Source of the DNA: Luteimonas sp. MC1825
Lineage (GTDB): Bacteria > Pseudomonadota > Gammaproteobacteria > Xanthomonadales > Xanthomonadaceae
Length of the DNA: 64,000 bases
Assembly (NCBI RefSeq): GCF_014764385.1
Contig: NZ_CP061714.1
Span: forward strand, 1,612,001 to 1,676,000
Reading direction: 5' to 3'
The notes below the pieces were generated by a model, which saw nothing but the letters and a program-made list of their open reading frames with translations, did not search any database and was not told the DNA's origin. Shown one piece after another: positions 41,060 through 48,681 of this stretch (the stretch's first letter is position 1; every line of letters begins with the position of its first letter). A program made the translations under genes and the position numbers.

Positions 41060-43402
41060 TCAGAAGCTGAAGTTGCGACGGACCGACAGGTACCAGTTGC
41101 GCGGCGGTGCGTAGTACGCCGTCTGGATGTTGGCCACCGAGGAGAATTCCTGGCCTTCCGTCTTGTACAGCTCGTCGGTGGCGTTGCGCACGCCAGCGCG
41201 GATCTGCCACGCGTACTGCGGGGAATCCCACGCCGTGAACAGCCCGGCGGTGGTGTAGCCCTCCTGCATCAGGCCCGGGCGGTTGTCGACCGACAGCCAG
41301 GTGTCCCCACGGTAGGCGACGTCGCCGCCGACGGTCAGCGCACCGCTGCCACCCAGCTGGAAGGTGTGCTGCAGGGCGACGCGGGCCGTCCAGTCCGGCG
41401 AGAACGGCACGTGCTCGTGCAGCGTCGGGTTGTAGGCCGGATTTGACGGATCGGTCGTGCGCAGGTCCGCGAACGACTTGTAGCTGGCATCCATCCAGCC
41501 GACCTGGCCGCTGAGCAGGGTGGCATCACCCAGCCTGGCAACGCCCTCGAACTCGAATCCGTTGATTTCCATCTCGGCGGCGTTGAGCACCGGGAACGAA
41601 AACGTCGGCGTCGGTGAATTGGGGTTCAGCACTTCAGACACGCGTGCCTGAAAATCCTCGTAGCTGCTGTGGAACGCAGCCACATTTGCCGTGAATCGAC
41701 CGTCGGACGAACGCATTTTCACTCCCGCCTCATAGGTCCAGACAAACTCCGGATCAAACATGGCCGACGTGGTCTCCAGCGCGGTGTTCGCGCGGCCGTT
41801 GAAGCCGCCGGACTTGAAGCCACGATTGGCGGACACGTAGCCCATCACGTTGTCGCTGAAGGCCTTCTGCAGGCTCAGCGACGGCGTCCAGGCATCCCAG
41901 CTCTGCTTGCCACTGAAGGCCACGGTTTCGTTGAGCGCCTGGAAGGGGACGTACAGGTTGAATGCCGCCAGGTAAAACAGTGAATTGGACGTCCAGAACG
42001 TGCTGGTGGTGCGATCGTAGTCCTTCTCGTCCCGCGAATAGCGCAGGCCCGCGGCCAGCGTCCAGGTCGGGGCAAACTCCCAATTGATGTGCGCAAAAGC
42101 GGCGACGCTGGTGGTTTCCAGGTCATCAGCGATAGTGCGGAGGAAGCCGACCGGAGCCGATCCATTGACAAAGAGATCGTCGGCATACGCCTCTTGGTAA
42201 GACGGCAGCGTCTCGTTCATGTAGTACGCGCCGAAGATCGCCTGGACATTGCTGCCATTGTCGAACTGCAGCTGGAGTTCCTGACTCATCTGCTCCTGGT
42301 CGACTTCGACCAGCACATCGCCAAGCTCCCACTCCGAGGCATCGATGTCGATGAAGGAGCTCGTGTCGAGCTTGCGCCACGCGCTGATGCTCTTGGCCGT
42401 CCACTGCTCGCTGAGATCCCACTGCAAGTTCGCACTGAATCCCTTGTGCGTCATCTCTTGGCCCTGGTTGGGGCCGAAAGAAGTGCGGCTCTTGAAATCG
42501 TAGTCACTGGGATCCGGCAGGTGCAGGAAATTGATACCCGGAGCGATACCCGGACCGGACTGCAATCTCGTCTGAAACAGCGGCGCAGTCGGCTGGCCCA
42601 AGGTCAGGGCATTGTCCTGGCGGGTGTAGTCGGCCGACAGGGTCGCGCTGAAGGTATCGCTCGGGCGCAGAGCGAGCTTGCCGCGGAACGCGAGCGTGTC
42701 TTCGCCGTTGTAGTCTTCGCCGGTGACCGGGTCGTCCACATAGCCATCGTTCTGAAGGTACGCGCCGGCGATGCTGAACGCAGCGCGCTCGGACAGCTGC
42801 TCGCCGAGATAGGCGCGGAAATCGGTGCGGCCGAAGCTGCCGACACCGACCTCGACCGCCCCACCCTGGTCGTCGAACGGGTTCTTGGTGGCGACCTTGA
42901 TCGCGCCGCCGGTGGAGTTCTTGCCGTACAGCGTGCCCTGCGGGCCGCGCAGCACTTCGACCTGCTGCACGTCGAACAGCGAGAACAGCGCGCCGTTGAT
43001 GCGCGAGTAGTAGACGTCGTCGACGTACATGCCGACACCCGGGTCGAAGGTCTGCAGCGAATCGGGCTGGCCGATGCCGCGGATGAACACGTTCACGGTG
43101 TTCGAGGAGCCGCGGCCCTGCACGATGTTGAGGTTGGGCACGGCGCCCTGCAGGCCGCTGATGTCGGTGGCCTGGAGGTCCTTGAGCTGCTCTTCGCCGA
43201 ATGCGCTGACCGCGACCGGCACGTCCATGATGGACTCGGTGCGGCGGCGCGCGGTGACGGTGATCGCGTCCAGCTGGGTGGCGGCGGTGCGCGCGGCCGG
43301 GGCCTCGTCGGCAGGGGCGTCCTGCGCCTGGAGCGCCGGAGCGGCCAGTGCCATGACGATCGCCAGGCTGAGGGTGGTGCAACGGATGTGGGCAGGCTTC
43401 AT
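41060..43402 (-). CDS. TonB-dependent outer-membrane receptor
   Basis: A 780-residue receptor. A signal peptide (1-26, ending PALQAQ) precedes a TonB-box-like region (LDAITVTARRRTES), the plug domain (DVPVAVSAFGEEQLKDLQ, GRGSSNTVNVFIRGIG, EVLRGPQGTLYGKNSTGGAI) and a beta-barrel ending NWYLSVRRNFSF. It belongs to the large FecA/BtuB-like group without the extra N-terminal signalling domain. The ligand cannot be read from the sequence. The divergent gene encodes a GntP-family permease, and the intergenic region shares a 13-mer with the bdhA promoter, so uptake of 3-hydroxybutyrate oligomers or a related compound is my inference. The ATG at 43402 gives the clean signal peptide. Confidence 0.93.
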   Translation of the reverse strand: MKPAHIRCTTLSLAIVMALAAPALQAQDAPADEAPAARTAATQLDAITVTARRRTESIMDVPVAVSAFGEEQLKDLQATDISGLQGAVPNLNIVQGRGSSNTVNVFIRGIGQPDSLQTFDPGVGMYVDDVYYSRINGALFSLFDVQQVEVLRGPQGTLYGKNSTGGAIKVATKNPFDDQGGAVEVGVGSFGRTDFRAYLGEQLSERAAFSIAGAYLQNDGYVDDPVTGEDYNGEDTLAFRGKLALRPSDTFSATLSADYTRQDNALTLGQPTAPLFQTRLQSGPGIAPGINFLHLPDPSDYDFKSRTSFGPNQGQEMTHKGFSANLQWDLSEQWTAKSISAWRKLDTSSFIDIDASEWELGDVLVEVDQEQMSQELQLQFDNGSNVQAIFGAYYMNETLPSYQEAYADDLFVNGSAPVGFLRTIADDLETTSVAAFAHINWEFAPTWTLAAGLRYSRDEKDYDRTTSTFWTSNSLFYLAAFNLYVPFQALNETVAFSGKQSWDAWTPSLSLQKAFSDNVMGYVSANRGFKSGGFNGRANTALETTSAMFDPEFVWTYEAGVKMRSSDGRFTANVAAFHSSYEDFQARVSEVLNPNSPTPTFSFPVLNAAEMEINGFEFEGVARLGDATLLSGQVGWMDASYKSFADLRTTDPSNPAYNPTLHEHVPFSPDWTARVALQHTFQLGGSGALTVGGDVAYRGDTWLSVDNRPGLMQEGYTTAGLFTAWDSPQYAWQIRAGVRNATDELYKTEGQEFSSVANIQTAYYAPPRNWYLSVRRNFSF

Positions 43403-43478
43403 GGTGTCCCCAAGGAATAGGCTTCGCGTACGGCCGGTCGCCGACGTGGTGACAGCGTAGGGACGGCCCGCGCACGGC

Positions 43479-43491
43479 GGCATCGTACCTT
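43479..43491 (+). promoter_or_regulatory. Candidate regulator-binding site between TonB receptor and GntP permease
   Basis: GGCATCGTACCTT is identical to the 13-mer at 35408-35420 upstream of bdhA and has the same orientation relative to the plus-strand gene. It lies 81 bases before the permease ATG and 76 bases before the divergent receptor start. The right half here is CGGACAATGG, so the inverted repeat seen at 35413-35426 is only partial. The region otherwise shows no clear sigma70 pair. Confidence 0.5.
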
Positions 43492-43572
43492 CGGACAATG
43501 GGCCGCGATGCCGGCCGCTGACGACACTGTCGACCGTGGAATCGTGCGTGGCACGATCGCAAGGACCCGTCG

Positions 43573-44976
43573 ATGTCGTTCCTGATCGTGCTCGCGGCAC
43601 TGGTATTCCTGATGCTGGTGGCCTACCGCGGCTACAGCGTCATCCTGTTCGCCCCCATCGCCGCCATGGGCGCGGTGCTGCTGATCGACCCGTCGCTGGT
43701 CGCGCCGATGTTCACCGGCCTGTTCATGGACAAGATGGTCGGGTTCCTGAAGCTGTACTTCCCGGTCTTTCTGCTGGGCGCGGTATTCGGCAAGCTGATC
43801 GAGATTTCGGGCTTCTCCAAGTCGATCGTGGCGGCGACCATCCGCGTGGTCGGCGCACAGCGGGCGATGCTGTCGATCGTGATCGTCTGCGCGCTGCTCA
43901 CCTACGGCGGCGTGTCGCTGTTCGTGGTGGTGTTCGCGGTGTACCCGTTCGCGGCCGAACTCTTCCGCCAGAGCGACATCCCCAAGCGCCTGATCCCCGG
44001 CACCATTGCGCTCGGTGCGTTCACCTTCACCATGGACGCACTGCCTGGAACACCGCAGATCCAGAACATCATTCCGACCGCCTTCTTTGGCACCGACACC
44101 TGGGCCGCACCGGTGCTGGGCACGCTGGGCGGGGTGTTCATCATCATCCTCGGCATGCTGTACCTGGAATGGCGGCGACGCGTGGCGCAACGCGCAGGCG
44201 AAGGCTACGGCGATCCGGCGACGCTCCTCAACGAACCCGTCGAGTTCGTCGGTGGAAAGCTCGCCAATCCGCTGGTCGCGCTGCTGCCGCTGGTGATGGT
44301 GGGCGTGTCCAACCTGGTGCTGACGCGCCTGCTGCCCGGCGTATACGGCGCCAGCCACAGCTTCATTCCCGCGGTCGTCGGCAACCCCGCGCCGGTGGTG
44401 CAGGAAGTCGCGAAGATCTCGGCGATCTGGGCCGTACAGGGCGCGCTGCTGATCGGCATCGCCACGGTGCTGGTGTTCGCCTGGCGCACGGTGTTCGCGC
44501 AGTTCGCGGAAGGCACCAAATCGGCCATCGGCGGCGCGCTGCTGGCGTCGATGAACACCGCGTCCGAGTATGGCTTTGGCGCGGTGATTGCTGCGCTGCC
44601 CGGCTTCCTGGTCGTGGCCAACGCGCTCGGTTCGATTCCGGATCCGCTGGTGAACGAGGCGGTCACGGTGACCGCGCTGGCCGGCATCACCGGCTCGGCG
44701 TCTGGCGGCATGTCGATCGCGCTTGCCGCGATGGCCGACAGCTTCATCGCCAACGCCAACGCCGCCGGGATCCCGATGGAGGTGCTGCACCGCGTCGCCT
44801 CGATGGCCTCCGGCGGCATGGACACCCTGCCCCACAACGGCGCGGTGATCACCCTGCTCGCGGTGACCGGCCTGACCCACCGGCAGGCCTACAAGGACAT
44901 CTTCGCGATCACCATCATCAAGACCATGGCGGTATTCTTCATCATCGCCACGTTCTATCTCACCGGCTGGGTCTGA
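43573..44976 (+). CDS. GntP-family permease, probably for 3-hydroxybutyrate
   Basis: A 467-residue inner-membrane transporter with about 12-14 helices, of the gluconate/D-beta-hydroxybutyrate permease family. Seen: the N-terminal LAALVFLMLVAYRGYSVILF, FPVFLLGAVFGKLIEISGF, GGVSLFVVVFAVYPFAAELF, TMDALPGTPQIQNIIPTAFF, and TGSASGGMSIALAAMADSF with HRVASMASGGMDTLPHNGAV near the end, all hallmarks. Members close to this type are annotated as D-beta-hydroxybutyrate permeases. The neighbouring 3-hydroxybutyrate genes and the shared promoter motif support that substrate over gluconate. AAGGA lies 9 bases before the ATG. Confidence 0.88.
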   Translation: MSFLIVLAALVFLMLVAYRGYSVILFAPIAAMGAVLLIDPSLVAPMFTGLFMDKMVGFLKLYFPVFLLGAVFGKLIEISGFSKSIVAATIRVVGAQRAMLSIVIVCALLTYGGVSLFVVVFAVYPFAAELFRQSDIPKRLIPGTIALGAFTFTMDALPGTPQIQNIIPTAFFGTDTWAAPVLGTLGGVFIIILGMLYLEWRRRVAQRAGEGYGDPATLLNEPVEFVGGKLANPLVALLPLVMVGVSNLVLTRLLPGVYGASHSFIPAVVGNPAPVVQEVAKISAIWAVQGALLIGIATVLVFAWRTVFAQFAEGTKSAIGGALLASMNTASEYGFGAVIAALPGFLVVANALGSIPDPLVNEAVTVTALAGITGSASGGMSIALAAMADSFIANANAAGIPMEVLHRVASMASGGMDTLPHNGAVITLLAVTGLTHRQAYKDIFAITIIKTMAVFFIIATFYLTGWV

Positions 44977-45095
44977 CCCGGCAAGCCGGCGGACCCGCGC
45001 GCTGGTGCATGATCCCGGCACTGGGTCACATCCCCCGCGGCGCGAATCCGCAATAGTCGCCGAGGGGCTGCGTCCGGCCTGACCGGGGATCGAAG

Positions 45096-46835
45096 ATGGC
45101 CGAAACAAGGGTGGCAAGCCGCCGCGGCGCGATGGGCAACGTGCCGGCGCGGCGCTATGGCGGATACTCGATCGAGGCGGCCACGCGCCCGCCCCGTGAC
45201 ATTCCACCGGCGCCTCCGCCGCCGCCCGGCGCGCCTGGTCCCCGTCCGCGCCCCCCGCACGAAGCGCTCGCCCCCCCGCCGGCATGGGTGCGCGCATGGC
45301 ACCGCCTCGGTTACGGCATCACACCGACCGCGAAGCAGGAGTTCGACGCACTCGGCAGCAACGATGTCGCCCGCTACGAGGCGATGCTCGAGCAGCAGCT
45401 GGCCTGGGAGTCGATCAGCGACTCCGCGCTGGATGCACGCCTGGCCGCCGCCGGCTACAGCACCCTCGCCAAGACCCTGCCCCAGCTTTGGGCCGATCAT
45501 GTCGCAAGCGGGCCGGCGTACGAAGTGCGGATGCTCCCGGCGTGGGAGGTGCAGCGCGCCTCGCTGGTGCGCGCGGTGTTCTCGCGCCGCCAGCTGCACG
45601 AGCGAATGACCACGTTCTGGCACGACCACTTCAACGTCATGCTCAGCGACTACGACGCCGGCCCCGTGTACGTGCACTACAACCGCGATGTCATGCGCAG
45701 CCATGCGATGGGCAACTTCCGCACCATGCTCGAGGCGATGGCGCGCAGCACGTCGATGATGTTCTTCCTCGACAACCGCACCAACCGGCGCTCGGGTCCC
45801 AACGAGAATTTCGCGCGCGAACTGCTGGAGCTGCATACCTTCGGCGCGGAGAACTACCTGGGCTTCGTCAACCCGTCCGCGGTCCCGCCGTGTCCGGAGG
45901 ACCCGACCTACCCGATCGGCTACACCGACATCGACGTGTACGAGACCGCGGCCGCATTCACCGGCTGGAGCGTGCGCACCGGCACCGGCGGCGACGGCAC
46001 GTTCGTCTACAACGCCAGCGACCATGACACCGGGCCGAAGATGGTGCTCGGCATGTACCTGCTGCCCGAACAGGCCGCGCTGAAGGACGGCCGCGACGTG
46101 CTGGACCGCATTGCCAGCCATCCGCGCGTGGCGAAGTTCATCTGCCGCAAGCTGATCCGCCACTTCGCCACCGACACGCCGCCGCAGTCGCTGGTGAACA
46201 GCGCCGCGGCGATGTTCCGCGCGCAGTGGCAGAACCCCGACCAGCTCCGCCTGGTGCTGCGCCACATCCTGCGCTCCGAAGTCGTCCGCGAGGGCTGGGA
46301 CGGAAAACGTCGCCGGCCATCGGAAGTGGTCGCGGCGGCCATGCGCGCCGCAGGCGCCGACTGGACCCTCCGCCCCGACCACGACCGCAGCAACGACTTC
46401 ATGTGGCGCCTGGGTGCCACCGGCCACTCGCCCAACGACTGGCCGGCGCCCAACGGCTACCCCGACACGGCCACGGCCTGGTCCGGCGCCAACAGTTTTG
46501 CCATGACCTGGAAGATGCTCGGCTGGCTGGCGGAAACCAGCGACGGCACGCAGCGGCTGATGCCGATCGTGGAGACGTCGCGGGCAGCCGTGGCGCAGTG
46601 GACGCCGCGCGCGCTGGTTGACTTCTGGTGCCAGCGCGTCCTCGGCCATGCCCCCGCGGCAGCCCGCCTGCAGCTGCTCTACCGGTTCATGGCGCAGAAC
46701 GGCAGCATCGACACCAGCGTGATCCTCGACGACAACGCGTGGCGCGGCAGCGACCTGAAAGGGCACTACAACCACGACCGGCTGCGCAGCATGGTGTCCA
46801 TGCTGCTGATGTCCCCCGAATTCTCCACCCGCTGA
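45096..46835 (+). CDS. DUF1800 family protein
   Basis: A 579-residue DUF1800 protein. Seen: a Pro-rich N-terminal stretch (residues 35-65, PPAPPPPPGAPGPRPRPP), then WVRAWHRLGYGITPTAKQEF, RMTTFWHDHFNVMLSDYDAG, NRRSGPNENFARELLELHTF and YETAAAFTGWSV, all diagnostic of DUF1800, and ends DRLRSMVSMLLMSPEFSTR. The family's biochemical role is unknown; members are usually encoded beside a DUF1501 protein, as here (10 bases downstream). I see no signal peptide, although the conserved histidines (THWHDHF-like) suggest a metal site. Export together with its Tat partner is possible. Confidence 0.88.
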   Translation: MAETRVASRRGAMGNVPARRYGGYSIEAATRPPRDIPPAPPPPPGAPGPRPRPPHEALAPPPAWVRAWHRLGYGITPTAKQEFDALGSNDVARYEAMLEQQLAWESISDSALDARLAAAGYSTLAKTLPQLWADHVASGPAYEVRMLPAWEVQRASLVRAVFSRRQLHERMTTFWHDHFNVMLSDYDAGPVYVHYNRDVMRSHAMGNFRTMLEAMARSTSMMFFLDNRTNRRSGPNENFARELLELHTFGAENYLGFVNPSAVPPCPEDPTYPIGYTDIDVYETAAAFTGWSVRTGTGGDGTFVYNASDHDTGPKMVLGMYLLPEQAALKDGRDVLDRIASHPRVAKFICRKLIRHFATDTPPQSLVNSAAAMFRAQWQNPDQLRLVLRHILRSEVVREGWDGKRRRPSEVVAAAMRAAGADWTLRPDHDRSNDFMWRLGATGHSPNDWPAPNGYPDTATAWSGANSFAMTWKMLGWLAETSDGTQRLMPIVETSRAAVAQWTPRALVDFWCQRVLGHAPAAARLQLLYRFMAQNGSIDTSVILDDNAWRGSDLKGHYNHDRLRSMVSMLLMSPEFSTR

Positions 46836-46845
46836 GGACGCAGGC

Positions 46846-48384
46846 ATGGTCGACATCGAACTCTCGCGCCGCGAATTCCTCAAGGGCTGCTGTGCCACCG
46901 CCGCGATCGCCGGCGCCGCGCCCGCGCTGCTGTACTCGCGCCCGGCGTTCGCGGGCACTCCGCATGACACCCTGGTCCACGTGTTCCTGCGCGGCGGCAT
47001 CGACGGCCTGAACCTGGTGGTGCCGACCGCCGGCGAGGACCGCATCCACTACGAGCAGGCGCGCCCTTCGCTGGCCATCGCCGCCACGGGGCCCTACGCG
47101 GCGCTGCCGCTCAGCCTGGCTGGCGGCGCCGCCACCGGCTTCGGGCTGCATCCGTCGGCCATCGGGCTGCACGAACTGTGGGGCGAGTCGAAGCTGGCGA
47201 TCGTGCATGGCTGCGGCATGCAGACCACGGTCACGCGCAGCCATTTCGATGCGCAGCTGTACTGCGACCTGGGCACGCCGGGGCAGCAGGGCGGCGGCAC
47301 CGGCTGGCTGACGCGCGCATGGAACAGCGATCACGGCGCGGCGGACAACACGCCCATGCCGATGCTGGCGGTCAACAGCCGGCAGCCCGCGAACATGCTG
47401 GGCGGCACGGATGCGCTGTCGATGGGCACGCCCACCGACTTCGCGCTCAACGCCGGTCCCTGGCAGTGGCGCGAAGGTGGTGGCGGACGCGCCGCCGGGG
47501 TGCTCGGTGTCAACGACCTGCTGGCGGAATACCTGGCAGGACGCAGCGCAGTCGAACGCCAGGCCGCGCTGGCCGAGCAGTCGCTGCGCATGGTGCGTGC
47601 GCAGCCCTACAGCGCCGCCCTGCCCGCCGGCTGGCCCACCAGCACCTTCGCGCGCCAGCTGTGGACGGTCGCGCAGTCGATCCGCTTCGGCGTGGGCCTG
47701 CGCTATGCGGCAGTGGACCTGGGCGGCTGGGACACCCACGAAGGCCAGGGCACGGCGGGCAGCGGCTACCACTACTACCAGAACAAGATCGCCGAACTCT
47801 CGCAGGCCCTCACCGCGTTCTACGTCGAGATGGCCGCCGGTGGCGAGGCGTCGCGGGTGACCGTGGTGGTGCAATCGGAGTTCGGGCGGCGTGTGCGCCA
47901 GAACGGCAGCGGAGGCACCGACCACGGCTACGGCAATCCGATGCTGGTGCTCGGCGGGCCGGTCAACGGGCGTCGCTTCTATGGCCAGTGGATGGGCCTG
48001 GATCCCGAGGTGCTGTCGCCCTACTTCGGCGACATCCCGGTCGCCACCGACTTCCGTCGGGTCGTGTCGGAGCTGCTGATCCGGCGGATGGGCAACAACC
48101 GCCTCGGGCAGGTGTTTCCCGCCTACGCCGGCTACGCGCCGCTCGGCCTGTTCCAGGGCAATGACATGCCGCCGGAGTACGGCACGCCACCCTCCTCGCG
48201 CACGCGCCTGCGGGCGCTGGCGCGCCACCGCCAGCCGGCCTACGGCGAATCGATCCAGGGCGGCATGCGCGCCACCGCGGACACGGGTGGGAACCGCCTG
48301 GCACGCGGCCTCAGTGCCCTGCGTCGCAAGGCGGTACGCGCCAGGATGCGCGTGCAGCGAGCGCTCGCCCGCCTGGCGTCCTGA
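46846..48384 (+). CDS. DUF1501 family protein with Tat signal
   Basis: A 512-residue protein exported by the Tat system. Seen: the twin-arginine signal SRREFLKGCCATAAIAGAAP, then the DUF1501 core with DTLVHVFLRGGIDGLNLVVP, LAIVHGCGMQTTVTRSHFDA, VDLGGWDTHEGQ, TVVVQSEFGRRVRQNGSGG and TDHGYGNPMLVLGG. DUF1501 is related to the alkaline-phosphatase/sulfatase fold; Asp, His and Glu residues in these motifs look like metal ligands. The last ~90 residues are basic and Arg/Ala-rich with no homology I recognise. It is coupled to the DUF1800 gene; no substrate is known. Tat export implies folding with cofactor in the cytoplasm. Confidence 0.9.
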   Translation: MVDIELSRREFLKGCCATAAIAGAAPALLYSRPAFAGTPHDTLVHVFLRGGIDGLNLVVPTAGEDRIHYEQARPSLAIAATGPYAALPLSLAGGAATGFGLHPSAIGLHELWGESKLAIVHGCGMQTTVTRSHFDAQLYCDLGTPGQQGGGTGWLTRAWNSDHGAADNTPMPMLAVNSRQPANMLGGTDALSMGTPTDFALNAGPWQWREGGGGRAAGVLGVNDLLAEYLAGRSAVERQAALAEQSLRMVRAQPYSAALPAGWPTSTFARQLWTVAQSIRFGVGLRYAAVDLGGWDTHEGQGTAGSGYHYYQNKIAELSQALTAFYVEMAAGGEASRVTVVVQSEFGRRVRQNGSGGTDHGYGNPMLVLGGPVNGRRFYGQWMGLDPEVLSPYFGDIPVATDFRRVVSELLIRRMGNNRLGQVFPAYAGYAPLGLFQGNDMPPEYGTPPSSRTRLRALARHRQPAYGESIQGGMRATADTGGNRLARGLSALRRKAVRARMRVQRALARLAS

Positions 48385-48452
48385 CACGCGCCACCCCCGC
48401 CGCCCTCCGCCAACGGCGGGCGCCCGGACAAAGAAGGTTGCACCGCGGCCTT

Positions 48453-48530
48453 CTTCGCGCCTTCGCGCCTTCGCGAGACCCCTGCTCCTGCGCAAATCCC
48501 TGGCTCTCGCGAAGGCGCGAAGGCGCGAAG
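48453..48530. repeat. Perfect 26-base inverted repeat
   Basis: The left arm (48453-48478) starts CTTCGCGCCTTCGCGCC; the right arm (48505-48530) is its exact reverse complement, and the loop is 26 bases. Each arm is itself a tandem array of an 8-base unit, CTTCGCGC. It lies in the ~300-base gap between the DUF1501 gene and pnp. It looks like a REP/BIME-type extragenic palindrome common in this family of genomes rather than a terminator, since no T-tract adjoins it. Confidence 0.75.
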
Positions 48531-48612
48531 CCAAGGGGCCTCCAGGTCAACGCGCGGCGAACAAGCAGACGTTCCTTGCCACGGGAACGTTTCTCCTGCG
48601 CCGGTAAACAAA

Positions 48613-48650
48613 CCAAAAAAAGAGCGGGCCTGAGCCCGCTCTTCTGGTTT
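48613..48650 (-). terminator. Intrinsic terminator of pnp
   Basis: AAGAGCGGGC pairs with GCCCGCTCTT over a 4-base loop (48620-48643). On the minus strand the stem is followed by seven consecutive T, 38 bases past the pnp stop. It ends the rimP-pnp gene cluster and, from the plus side, could also stop read-through from the DUF1501 gene. Confidence 0.9.
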
Positions 48651-48681
48651 CCGGCGTGAACCGGGCAGCGACGCGTGCGGC

